The translations under genes were made by a program, and so were the position numbers. This document shows positions 14,319 to 21,808 of a stretch of DNA of 22,943 bases, piece after piece. The stretch is from OLB7 sp966250335 (GTDB taxonomy: Bacteria; Bacteroidota; Ignavibacteria; OLB7), in assembly GCA_966250335.1 (NCBI GenBank), contig CBINGZ010000060.1, positions 1 to 22,943 of the forward strand, in the 5' to 3' direction. Numbering within the stretch: the first letter of the stretch is position 1; every line of letters begins with the position of its first letter. The notes beneath the pieces are model-generated. The model made no database searches. It was given only the letters and a program-made list of their open reading frames with translations, and was not told the DNA's origin.

Positions 14319-16226
14319 ATGTTCACGACACTTCGATCGAAGATATATGCGGGGTTCGCCGCGATCATCGCGATCAACGTCGTGTTCGGTCTCTGGTCGA
14401 TCTACCAGTTCCGCGGCGTCGGCGAATCGATCGACCGGACGATCACCCCGAACTTCCAGGTGGCGACCACGGCGATCCGGCTCGTGACCGCCGCCGACGA
14501 GGAGCTCTCCCTGATCGAGAAGATGGCGGTCACACGCGGGGGAGAGCTCGTCGCGCCGATGTTCGACAAGCTCTCGCAGATCCGGGGGCTGGTCAACTCG
14601 GTCCAGTACGATTCGCTGGAGGCATACCGGGGGATCATGCCGGAGATCCGGAGCAACGTGATTGCCCTGCAGCAGACGATCGCCTCGTTTCAGGACAGCA
14701 TGCGGCTCTCGCGGGGGGATCTGCAGCCGATCCTCAACAGCGAGCTCCGGCCGGCCGTGGCTGCATTGCGGCGCAACTGTCTCCAGCTTCTGACGGCATC
14801 CCGCAATGAGATGTACAGGTCGCAGAACGCGATCGACCGCGAATCGAGCAGCGCTCTCTTCCTGGTGGCGGTCTCGGCGGTCGTCACGGCGATCCTGGGG
14901 GTGATCGGCGGCGGCATCTACTCGCGCTGGGCCGTAAAGCCGATCAACCGTCTGAACCTGGCGGTCAAGAACCTCTCCGGAGGAAGGCTCGGCGACAGGA
15001 TCGTGATCACCAGCGCCGACGAGCTGGGGGATCTGACGTTCGAGTTCAACAGGATGATCGAACGGCTTCATCACTACGATACGCTCAACATCGAGCAGCT
15101 TCTGATAGAGAAACGGAAGGTGGAGACGATCGTGCAGTCGATCGCCACGCCGATCATCGTCGTCAACGCGGAGATGAACACCCTTCTGCTCAACTACGCG
15201 GCGGCCACGATCTTCCGGCTGCCGATCAGCGAGCGTTTCGAGGGGCGCCCGATCGCCGAACTGATCGACGACAGGGTCGTGCTGAAGGCGCTGGAGCGCG
15301 CCGTGCGCCACGACGTCGACGGCGCCGGCGGCTCCCCCGACATCTTCGTGCTGACCGAGGAGGGGGCCGACCGCTTCTTCGCGGTGCAGGCGCTTCCGCT
15401 GGAGACGACCTCGACCGTCAGCGGAGCGGTCGCCGTCTTCAGCGATATCACGCACTTCAAGGAGCTCGATCGCCTCAAGTCCGACTTCATCGCCAAGGTC
15501 TCGCACGAGTTCAGGACGCCCCTCTCCTCGATCATGATGAGCACCGATATTCTGCGGGAGGGGATCGTCGGTCCCGTCAACGAGGCGCAGCGCGATCTGC
15601 TGGCGCCGATGAAGGAGGACTGCCGGCGGCTCTCCAAGCTGATCACCGATCTTCTGGAGCTCTCCCGCCTGGAATCGAACGCTCGCGTACCGATATGTGT
15701 TCAGATCGATGTTCCCCGGCTCGTCGAGTCGGTGCTTCAGCCTCATCTGGTGATCGCCTCGGAGAAGAAGGTCCTGCTCGCGATGGCGACCGACGTTGCG
15801 CTTCCGCCGATCTGGGCCGATCCCGAAGAGTTCAGGTGGATCATCAACAACCTTGTCAGCAACGCCCTGAGGCATACCGACTCGGGCGGTTCGATAACGG
15901 TGCGGACCATCGCCGAGCGCGACCCGGGGGGCGTCCCGCTTCTGACGATCTCCGTGGCGGACAACGGGCACGGCATCCCGATGGACAGCCTCGGGATGAT
16001 CTTCGACAAGTTCTATCAGGTCGGCAGCTCCTCGATCTCGACCCCCGGAAGCGTGGGGCTGGGGCTGGCGATCACGCGGGAGGTGGTGGAGAGCTACGGC
16101 GGGCGGATCTCGGTCGTCAGCGAGCTTCATCACGGGTCGACATTCACCGTGAAGATCCCGTTCGACCGCCTTGCCCGACCGGCGGATATCCCGACGGAAG
16201 AATCGGAACATCATATCCACGATTGA
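14319..16226 (+). CDS. Membrane sensor histidine kinase (HAMP-PAS-HisKA-HATPase)
   Basis: A 635-aa sensor kinase of the inner membrane. Membrane helices at 10-29 and 178-200 enclose a mostly helical periplasmic domain (about 30-177). Then follow HAMP (about 200-255), PAS (about 265-378), HisKA with the phosphorylated H396 in VSHEFRTPLSS, and the ATPase domain with N box NNLVSNALRH (510-519), G1 DNGHGIP (548-554) and G2 GLGLAI (581-586). The domain order resembles KinB of Pseudomonas, whose partner AlgB is also an NtrC-family regulator. The regulator gene begins 7 bases after its stop, so the two are surely a pair. Confidence 0.93.
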   Translation: MFTTLRSKIYAGFAAIIAINVVFGLWSIYQFRGVGESIDRTITPNFQVATTAIRLVTAADEELSLIEKMAVTRGGELVAPMFDKLSQIRGLVNSVQYDSLEAYRGIMPEIRSNVIALQQTIASFQDSMRLSRGDLQPILNSELRPAVAALRRNCLQLLTASRNEMYRSQNAIDRESSSALFLVAVSAVVTAILGVIGGGIYSRWAVKPINRLNLAVKNLSGGRLGDRIVITSADELGDLTFEFNRMIERLHHYDTLNIEQLLIEKRKVETIVQSIATPIIVVNAEMNTLLLNYAAATIFRLPISERFEGRPIAELIDDRVVLKALERAVRHDVDGAGGSPDIFVLTEEGADRFFAVQALPLETTSTVSGAVAVFSDITHFKELDRLKSDFIAKVSHEFRTPLSSIMMSTDILREGIVGPVNEAQRDLLAPMKEDCRRLSKLITDLLELSRLESNARVPICVQIDVPRLVESVLQPHLVIASEKKVLLAMATDVALPPIWADPEEFRWIINNLVSNALRHTDSGGSITVRTIAERDPGGVPLLTISVADNGHGIPMDSLGMIFDKFYQVGSSSISTPGSVGLGLAITREVVESYGGRISVVSELHHGSTFTVKIPFDRLARPADIPTEESEHHIHD

Positions 16227-16233
16227 TCAATCG

Positions 16234-17559
16234 ATGAAGGTACTGCTCGTCGACGACGAACCGAACGTCCTCAAGACCCTCACGATCTGCCTCTCCGCCA
16301 TGGGGCTGACCGTGGAAGCGTGCATGAGCCCGGTGGAGGCGCTCGACAAGGTTCATTCCGCCGGCGACTTCGACATCGCCTTCCTCGACCTGAAGATGTA
16401 CCCGATGGACGGGATCGAACTGATGCTCCGTATCCACGAGGCAAGCCCCCGCACCACCGTCGTGATCATCACCGCCCACGGAACGATCGACACGGCGGTG
16501 GAGGCGATCAAGAAAGGGGCGTTCGATTATCTGCAGAAGCCGTTCGATCTCGAGGAGCTCCGGGCCTTCATCGGCAAGGTGCTCCACTATCATCAGCTCA
16601 GGACCGAGAAGGATCTTCTCCCGGCCCGGCTTGCGCAGGCGCAGGAGGGGAGAGGGGGGATCATCACCCGCAGTCCCGACATGCTCGGCCTTATCTCGCT
16701 TGCCGAGCGTATCGCCGACACCCCGATCAGCGTGATCATCGAGGGGGAGAGCGGCACGGGGAAGGAGCTCTTCGCGCGGCTCATCCATCACGGGAGCTCA
16801 CGCTCGCGCGAGGCGTACATTCCGGTCAACTGCGCGGCGCTGCCGGAGAATCTGCTGGAGTCGGAGCTGTTCGGTCACGCGAAGGGGGCGTTCACCGGAG
16901 CGCACAAGGATCGTGTCGGGAGGTTCGAGATGGCCGATCGCGGGACGATCTTTCTGGATGAGATAGGGGAGCTGCCGCTGGCCGTGCAGTCGAAGCTGCT
17001 GCGGGTGCTGCAGAGCCGTCAGTTCGAGCGGGTCGGCGAGAGCGTCACACGACAGGTGGATGTGCGGGTGATCGCCGCCACGAACCGCGATCTTGCCGCC
17101 GAGGTCGCCGCCGGAAACTTCCGCGAGGATCTCTACTACCGTCTGAACGGCGTGAAGCTGGCGCTCCCGCCCCTCAACGACCGGAAGGAGGATATCCCGC
17201 TGCTGGCGCAGCATTTCATCGAGAAGTATGCGCCGCCGGAGCGGCAGGGGCTGAAGCTCTCGGAGGAGGCTCTGGGGGCGCTTCTGGGGCACACCTGGAA
17301 GGGGAACGTGCGGGAGCTGGAGAACGTGATCAGCCGCGCCGTCTTCCTGGCGCGCGGGTCGGAGATCACGGTTCCCGATCTGCTGGGTGAGTTCCGCGCC
17401 TCCCGGCCGAACGAGCCGCAGCCGCAGTCGCTGGAGGCGATCGAGCGGGATCATATCGCGCGGGTGCTGGCGGAGTCGCGGAGCTACGAGGAGGCTGCCC
17501 GCAAGCTCGATATCGACGCGGCGACCCTCTGGCGGAAGAGGAAGAAGTACAATCTGTAG
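16234..17559 (+). CDS. NtrC-family sigma-54-dependent response regulator
   Basis: A 441-aa enhancer-binding activator. Receiver domain: acidic pair D7/D8, phospho-acceptor D52, T80 and K102. AAA+ domain: Walker A GESGTGKE (171-178), the sigma-54 contact loop GAFTGA (218-223), Walker B TIFLDE (238-243) and GNVRELEN (357-364). A Fis-type helix-turn-helix ends the protein (SYEEAARKLDIDAATLWRKR, 417-436). The position after D52 reads DLKMYPMDG, so the usual Pro at +4 is Tyr. I chose the ATG at 16234 because it gives the standard MKVLLVDDEP start; the frame is open upstream inside the kinase gene. It should activate sigma-54 promoters elsewhere; I found none here. Confidence 0.94.
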   Translation: MKVLLVDDEPNVLKTLTICLSAMGLTVEACMSPVEALDKVHSAGDFDIAFLDLKMYPMDGIELMLRIHEASPRTTVVIITAHGTIDTAVEAIKKGAFDYLQKPFDLEELRAFIGKVLHYHQLRTEKDLLPARLAQAQEGRGGIITRSPDMLGLISLAERIADTPISVIIEGESGTGKELFARLIHHGSSRSREAYIPVNCAALPENLLESELFGHAKGAFTGAHKDRVGRFEMADRGTIFLDEIGELPLAVQSKLLRVLQSRQFERVGESVTRQVDVRVIAATNRDLAAEVAAGNFREDLYYRLNGVKLALPPLNDRKEDIPLLAQHFIEKYAPPERQGLKLSEEALGALLGHTWKGNVRELENVISRAVFLARGSEITVPDLLGEFRASRPNEPQPQSLEAIERDHIARVLAESRSYEEAARKLDIDAATLWRKRKKYNL

Positions 17560-17578
17560 GAATGGTCGTGCAGGGCGA

Positions 17579-18403
17579 TCACGAGACTCTGGGAAGATCC
17601 TCGATCTGAACCCGCTGCACGTATTCCAGCCTGTGTCCCAGGAACCTCTGGCCGATCTCCTTGAACTTGTGGGGGAAGTCGCTCAGGTAGTATTCGTGGC
17701 GCGGCGCCGATGCCGACCTGTTGACGAGGTTCATCTTCTCGAGACATTCCTTCGCCTCTCCCGCCGTGGCGATGCCGGGGTCGACGAGGGTTACGCGCGG
17801 TCCGCATATCTCGGCGATGCTCGGTTCCAGCAGGGGGTAGTGGGTGCAGCCCATGATGAGGGTGTCGATCGACTGTCTGAGGAGGGGGGCGAGATATTCG
17901 CGGGCGATCATGAGGGTTGCCGGATGGTGGGAATATCCCTCCTCGGCGAACGCGACGAAAAGGGGGCAGGCGATCGAGAAGACGGCCGCCGACGGATTGG
18001 CGGCCGTTATTGCATTGCGATACGATTCCGATCTGACGGTCCCCTCGGTGCCGATCACCCCGATCCTTCCTCCGCTCGTCTGTTCCAGGGCGCTGCGGGC
18101 TCCCGGCTCGATCACGCCGATCACCGGCAGGGAGGTCGCCGACCTGACCTGTTCCAGCGCCACCGCCGAGGCCGTGTTGCAGGCGATGATGATCATCTTG
18201 ACCCCGTGCGCCTCCAGGAACGCGGCGGCCTGCAGCGAGTATTCGATCACCGTCTGCGACGATTTCGATCCGTAGGGGACGCGCGCCGAGTCGCCGAAAT
18301 AGAGGAGGTTCTCCTGCGGCATCAGGCGCATGACCTGGCGTGCGACGGTCAGCCCTCCGATTCCCGAATCGAAGAGGCCGATCGGCGCCGAACTGTCACT
18401 CAT
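17579..18403 (-). CDS. murI: Glutamate racemase
   Basis: MurI (274 aa, normal length) makes D-glutamate for peptidoglycan in the cytoplasm. The two catalytic cysteines are visible: C75 in IIIACNTASA and C186 in MGCTHYPLL, with H188. The N-terminal IGLFDSGIGGLTV carries the catalytic-site D12, and YFGDSARVPYG (35-45) is conserved. It overlaps the cytochrome gene upstream by 8 bases, so both are probably co-transcribed. It converges with the NtrC-type gene, the stops being 19 bases apart with no obvious terminator between. Confidence 0.96.
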   Translation of the reverse strand: MSDSSAPIGLFDSGIGGLTVARQVMRLMPQENLLYFGDSARVPYGSKSSQTVIEYSLQAAAFLEAHGVKMIIIACNTASAVALEQVRSATSLPVIGVIEPGARSALEQTSGGRIGVIGTEGTVRSESYRNAITAANPSAAVFSIACPLFVAFAEEGYSHHPATLMIAREYLAPLLRQSIDTLIMGCTHYPLLEPSIAEICGPRVTLVDPGIATAGEAKECLEKMNLVNRSASAPRHEYYLSDFPHKFKEIGQRFLGHRLEYVQRVQIEDLPRVS

Positions 18404-19001
18404 GATCTTCTCTGCGAAGTGTGGTGTCCGGCTCCTCCTTCTCTTCCGGAACCGGATGCCGGATCAGCGCCCACGCGCTGTCCGGGTTGAAATCGACGAC
18501 CTGGAAGGGGCAGCGCGGCTCCTTCGATCCGATATTTCTGCTGTGGCATTGCAGACAATCCTGCAGCGACCCCGACACCCCCCCGTTCGCATGGAACGCG
18601 TCCCTGTCCCGCATGACGTTGAACGACGAGTAGGCCGACCCCGGCCCGTGGCACCGCTCGCAGCCGACCCCCTCGTGGACGAAACCGAGTTCCGCGTCGT
18701 TGGCGGCCGGGCGTCCCAGGGTCGTATGGCAGGAGAGGCAGGAATCACGGCGGATGGTCCCTTTCGCCAGAAACGCCTTCGCCGAATCGGAATCGAGGGC
18801 GGAGAACGCTCGCGCGTGGGGCCCGTTCTTCCAGATCACGAACTGTTCGCCGGAACGGGCCGACTCGTGGCACGATCGGCATTGAGCCGACCCGGTCAGG
18901 GTCTGGGCGGCGCGCGTTTCCCCCCGTGTGAAGTGAATCACGAGGTATGCGACGATCGCCAGGGCGGCAAACCAGAGAAGATAGCTGATGCGTGAAAGCA
19001 T
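18396..19001 (-). CDS. Membrane-anchored tetraheme cytochrome c
   Basis: A 201-aa protein with an N-terminal hydrophobic anchor (about 6-24, SYLLWFAALAIVAYLVIHF) and four CXXCH heme sites: CRSCH (41-45), CLSCH (88-92), CERCH (114-118) and CLQCH (149-153). The spacing and AFSAL and GVGCERCHGPGSAY stretches resemble the cytochrome c554 family (PF13435 type). It would sit on the outer face of the inner membrane or in the periplasm, passing electrons; its partners are not in the window. I chose the ATG at 19001 because it gives a proper anchor; the frame stays open to 19121, but the added 40 residues are unlike a signal. No clear ribosome-binding site. Confidence 0.88.
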   Translation of the reverse strand: MLSRISYLLWFAALAIVAYLVIHFTRGETRAAQTLTGSAQCRSCHESARSGEQFVIWKNGPHARAFSALDSDSAKAFLAKGTIRRDSCLSCHTTLGRPAANDAELGFVHEGVGCERCHGPGSAYSSFNVMRDRDAFHANGGVSGSLQDCLQCHSRNIGSKEPRCPFQVVDFNPDSAWALIRHPVPEEKEEPDTTLRREDHE

Positions 19002-19073
19002 ACGGTCTAAAATACAAATTCCCCATTCCCGGGGGAGAAAAGGGAGATGTGTAACGATCTGCAAGGGGACGGG

Positions 19074-19112
19074 TTGCACATTGTATACAAAGGCGTATAT
19101 TGCGCGCCTTTG
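19074..19112 (+). promoter_or_regulatory. rpsA promoter with overlapping inverted repeats
   Basis: TTGCAC (19074-19079), 16 bases, TATATT (19096-19101) is a plausible sigma70-type promoter about 90 bases before rpsA. The palindrome TTGTATACAA (19081-19090) lies in the spacer, and an 8-bp inverted repeat CAAAGGCG (19088-19095) / CGCCTTTG (19105-19112) flanks the -10. This suggests an operator. It also lies upstream of the divergent cytochrome gene. Confidence 0.5.
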
Positions 19113-19191
19113 GCTATGCATGCGCCGTTGAAAGCCCGATCTCCGCGTGCACTACCAGTAACAGAACCTCCGGACTAATCGACCAGTTGCC

Positions 19192-21276
19192 ATGACGGAC
19201 TTTGGAAACGCTTCCGAGCAGGAGCCTAACGCTCTCGGCGTTCAGGAACAGGAGTCGGCCGCCACGAACGAGAACGGCGGAAACGCCGGCGACGTGAGCG
19301 GTGAGCCGCAGAGTGGGGCGGAAGCTCCCGCTTCGACGGCAGCACCCGACGCTTCTGCAGCGGAATCAGCAGGATCGCCCGACACCCCTACGGCCGATCC
19401 GCAGACAGAGAGCCCACAGGAGTCTCCGTCGCCGGCTTCGGCTCCCTCGGAGCCCGCAGCACCTGCACAGCCTGCCGATCCGGCCCCGGCTGAACCGGCC
19501 CCGGCTGAACCGGCCGCGCCGGCCGCCGAGCCCGCTCCCGCGGAAGCTCCGGCAGAGCCCGCTGCGTCGGCCGATGCAGGGGAGGGGGAGCAGACTCGGA
19601 CCGAAGGGGGCGGCGATGCCGCTTCCGGTGACGAGTCAACCGACGCAACAACCGACGGTTCCGGAGAATTCCGCGGCGGCCGGGGGGGACGGCGCGCGCC
19701 GAAGCTCTCCGAGGAGCAGATGCGTGAGCTCTGGACCGAACTGGCCGGGAAGCGTGACTCCAGCGAGGAGATCGAACTCGAGATCATCTCGCAGAATCGC
19801 GGCGGCGTGGTGGCGCAGTACAAAGGGCTTGAAGTCTTCATCCCGATGTCCCACTGGAGCCTCGACAAGCACACCCAGGGTGTCGCTTCCGACGCAAAGA
19901 CCGGCGACGCGATCACCGCGAACGTCCTGGAGATGACGGAGTTCGAAACCGACGCCCGTCGCGTGACGGCGACCCGCCGCGCCATCCTCCGGAAGGGACT
20001 GCTGGAGTCGCTCGAAGTCGGCAAGAGATTGAAGGGGAAGGTCACCTCGATCCTCGATTTCGGCATCTTCGTCGACCTCGGCGGCATCGACGGCCTCGTC
20101 CACGCCTCGGAGATCAGCCACGCCCATGCCAAGCATCCGGGCGAGCAGGTCCAGAAGGGACAGGAGGTCGACGTGATCATCCGTGAGATCGATCGCGACA
20201 AGAAGAGGATCTATCTCGGCATGAAGGAGCTTCTGCCGTCGCCGTGGGACAATGTCGAGGAGAAGTATCCGATCGGCTCCACGCAGCACGGCAAGGTGGT
20301 CGGGCTCAGCAAGACCGGCGCCTTCATCGAGCTGGAGCCGGGGGTCGACGGGTTCGTCCGTCTCCGCGAACTCTCCTGGACCAAGCGTGTCCATCACCCG
20401 AAGGAGGTCCTGAAGAAGGGGGTGGATATCGACGTGAAGGTGCTCGACGCCTCCAACCGGAAGCAGCGCCTCAGTCTCAGCTACCGCCAGGCCCAGGATG
20501 ATCCGTGGCCGGCACTGGTCGAGAAGTACGCGCTCGGCACCCGCTGGGAGGGTGAGGTCCGGGAGATCTCCAACAAGGGGGTCGTGGTCGCCGTCGGCGA
20601 GATTGAGGGCTTCCTGCCGCGCGGCCGCATGGGACGCGAGGCGAAGCGCCTGCCGGAAATGAAGATGGGAGAGAAGCTGAACGTCCATGTGGTCGACGTC
20701 GATCCCAAGGGTCTCTCGGTCATCTTCGGTCTTTCGACCCAGGACGGCGACGAGGGGGGCGAGCGGAACGAGCGCGGCGGCAGAGGACGCGGCGAGCGTG
20801 GCGATCACGGCGAGGGGGGACGCGGCGACCGTCGCGAGCGTACGGCTCCGCCGACCCAGCCCGAGAACGAGCTCAAGACCGCCGGCAACGTCGGCAGCTT
20901 CTCCATCGGCGACATGATCGGCGAGGCCCTCAGGAAGAAGCTCAACTACGAGAACGAGGGAGAGGAGAAGAAGAAGGGGAACCGCCCCGAAGCTGCTCCC
21001 GCCCCGGCCCCGCAGGCCGCCGCCGCACCGGAAGCACCGGCCGCCGAGGCTGCACCAGCTGAGGCGCCCGCCGCTGAGGCAGCGCCGGCTGAGGCACCTG
21101 CTGCCGAGGCTCCGGCTACCGAAGCACCCGCTGCTGAGGCTCCGGCTGCCGACGAGACCGCATCCGCCGAGGCTCCTGCAACCGAGCCGGCCGCCGAAGC
21201 CGGTGAGGCTCCCGCCGGCGACGCCGGTGAGAGCGGAGAGGCTTCGGGATCGACCGACGAGACGACTCCCGCCTGA
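19192..21276 (+). CDS. rpsA: Ribosomal protein S1, four S1 domains with disordered tails
   Basis: S1 binds mRNA on the 30S subunit. The 694-aa protein has four S1 (OB-fold) repeats at about 193-265, 277-346, 362-432 and 449-515; the clearest are KGKVTSILDFGIFVDLGGID (281-300) and HGKVVGLSKTGAFIELEPGV (366-385). E. coli S1 has six. An Ala/Pro/Glu-rich N-terminal tail of about 170 residues, an RG-rich patch (about 523-550), a short conserved-looking helix (SIGDMIGEALRKKL, 571-584) and an Ala/Pro/Glu C-terminal tail (about 600-694) surround the domains. There is no Shine-Dalgarno sequence; CCAGTT is 3 bases before the ATG. Loss of SD is typical of rpsA. Confidence 0.93.
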   Translation: MTDFGNASEQEPNALGVQEQESAATNENGGNAGDVSGEPQSGAEAPASTAAPDASAAESAGSPDTPTADPQTESPQESPSPASAPSEPAAPAQPADPAPAEPAPAEPAAPAAEPAPAEAPAEPAASADAGEGEQTRTEGGGDAASGDESTDATTDGSGEFRGGRGGRRAPKLSEEQMRELWTELAGKRDSSEEIELEIISQNRGGVVAQYKGLEVFIPMSHWSLDKHTQGVASDAKTGDAITANVLEMTEFETDARRVTATRRAILRKGLLESLEVGKRLKGKVTSILDFGIFVDLGGIDGLVHASEISHAHAKHPGEQVQKGQEVDVIIREIDRDKKRIYLGMKELLPSPWDNVEEKYPIGSTQHGKVVGLSKTGAFIELEPGVDGFVRLRELSWTKRVHHPKEVLKKGVDIDVKVLDASNRKQRLSLSYRQAQDDPWPALVEKYALGTRWEGEVREISNKGVVVAVGEIEGFLPRGRMGREAKRLPEMKMGEKLNVHVVDVDPKGLSVIFGLSTQDGDEGGERNERGGRGRGERGDHGEGGRGDRRERTAPPTQPENELKTAGNVGSFSIGDMIGEALRKKLNYENEGEEKKKGNRPEAAPAPAPQAAAAPEAPAAEAAPAEAPAAEAAPAEAPAAEAPATEAPAAEAPAADETASAEAPATEPAAEAGEAPAGDAGESGEASGSTDETTPA
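19481..19515 (+). repeat. 15-bp tandem repeat inside rpsA
   Basis: CGGCCCCGGCTGAAC occurs twice head to tail (19481-19495, 19496-19510), followed by a partial third copy CGGCC. It encodes the PAPAE repeats of the N-terminal tail. Confidence 0.75.
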
Positions 21277-21313
21277 TCCGATCAGGCCGGGCAGCGTATC
21301 GTCCAGGAACATG

Positions 21314-21346
21314 AACGCGCTTCCGGAGACAATCCGGAAGCGCGTT
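21314..21346 (+). terminator. Terminator hairpin after rpsA
   Basis: A perfect 14-bp stem pairs AACGCGCTTCCGGA (21314-21327) with TCCGGAAGCGCGTT (21333-21346) around loop GACAA. Only a short T run (TTT) follows, so it is a strong stem with a weak tail. It lies 37 bases after the rpsA stop. Confidence 0.7.
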
Positions 21347-21367
21347 TACCGTGATAGAGGTAGATGC

Positions 21368-21395
21368 GTCGCGCGGGGCCACACCGCCGCGCGAC
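21368..21395 (+). repeat. 9-bp hairpin just before tRNA-Leu
   Basis: GTCGCGCGG (21368-21376) and CCGCGCGAC (21387-21395) pair perfectly around a 10-base loop. It ends 6 bases before the tRNA, so it may be part of the tRNA precursor leader or a second end to the rpsA transcript. Confidence 0.45.
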
Positions 21396-21401
21396 TCACA
21401 G

Positions 21402-21486
21402 GCCCGAGTGGCGAAATGGCAGACGCAACAGACTTAAAATCTGTAGCCGCAGACGCGGCGTGCGGGTTCGAGTCCCGCCTCGGGTA
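21402..21486 (+). tRNA. tRNA-Leu (anticodon TAA)
   Basis: An 85-base tRNA. The acceptor stem is GCCCGAG (21402-21408) with CTCGGGT (21479-21485) and discriminator A (21486). The anticodon stem ACAGA/TCTGT holds loop CTTAAAA with anticodon TAA at 21435-21437. A long variable arm (class II) and the T arm GCGGG-TTCGAGT-CCCGC support leucine. CCA is not encoded (ACG follows). It reads UUA, a codon likely rare in this GC-rich genome. Confidence 0.96.
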
Positions 21487-21502
21487 CGAGAAATAATCTC
21501 AT

Positions 21503-21520
21503 GGTAGATCCGAATCTACC
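21503..21520 (+). terminator. Possible tRNA terminator hairpin
   Basis: GGTAGAT (21503-21509), loop CCGA, ATCTACC (21514-21520), 17 bases after the tRNA. There is no T run, so a processing or stability role is equally possible. Confidence 0.35.
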
Positions 21521-21523
21521 GAG

Positions 21524-21580
21524 CGCTGAAGGCGCATACCGAATACTTCATTGGACGAAGATCGGTATGCGCCTTCGGCG
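21524..21580. repeat. Long 19-bp hairpin downstream of tRNA-Leu
   Basis: Bases 21524-21542 (CGCTGAAGGCGCATACCGA) pair with 21562-21580 (TCGGTATGCGCCTTCGGCG) over 19 bp with one T-G wobble. The 19-base loop can add four more pairs (CTTC 21545-21548 with GAAG 21556-21559). The CTGAAGG and CCTTCGG cores match those in the gap at 7914-8033, so both may belong to one repeat family. A small structured RNA or a terminator are alternatives. Confidence 0.5.
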
Positions 21581-21683
21581 TTGATATCCGCCGGGAGGCC
21601 CGAGTGCTCCTCTCGGAAACGGATACAAAAGGCCGTAGGCGATAGATTCGCAACCCATTGCTGAGCGATAATGAACGCATGAT

Positions 21684-21712
21684 TTGCACGATTCCGGAAT
21701 TCTGGTTATATC
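21684..21712 (+). promoter_or_regulatory. Candidate promoter for the T9SS-exported protein
   Basis: TTGCAC (21684-21689), 17 bases, TATATC (21707-21712). The -35 is identical to that proposed for rpsA. Transcription would start near 21719, about 110 bases before the chosen start codon. Confidence 0.4.
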
Positions 21713-21790
21713 GCATTCAGGCAGCAGATTCCGTAGTCGATAATTCGAGACGGGGTTCCTACCGTTCATCCCTTCTCATCACCGGCGTCG

Positions 21791-21808
21791 GTCGAACGAT
21801 TGTTCGAC
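21791..21808. promoter_or_regulatory. Palindrome matching the GAAC-N4-GTTC LexA pattern
   Basis: GTCGAAC (21791-21797), GATT, GTTCGAC (21802-21808) is a perfect 7-bp inverted repeat. Its core CGAAC-N4-GTTCG fits the Gram-positive type SOS box. It lies 22 bases before the ATG at 21830. One such site can arise by chance, so LexA binding is only a suggestion. Confidence 0.3.

Noticed and set aside
13773..16220. A very long open frame (815 codons) antisense to the 151-aa protein and the histidine kinase; similar long antisense frames oppose mutS2 (9617-11905), atpA (3979-5382) and atpB (1328-2461).
   Set aside because: GC-rich codon use opens the opposite strand. The translations are Arg/Asp/His/Leu-rich with no domains, while the sense strand has clear families.
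16171..16233. Upstream extension of the NtrC regulator into the kinase gene.
   Set aside because: The added 21 residues are basic and unlike any receiver N-terminus; MKVLLVDDEP is the standard start.
19002..19121. A 40-residue upstream extension of the cytochrome.
   Set aside because: It would bury the membrane anchor inside the protein and overlap the rpsA operator region; the ATG at 19001 gives a normal anchor.
21402..21486. tRNA-Leu as an integration site for a genomic island.
   Set aside because: No integrase, no 3'-end duplication and ordinary genes on both sides.
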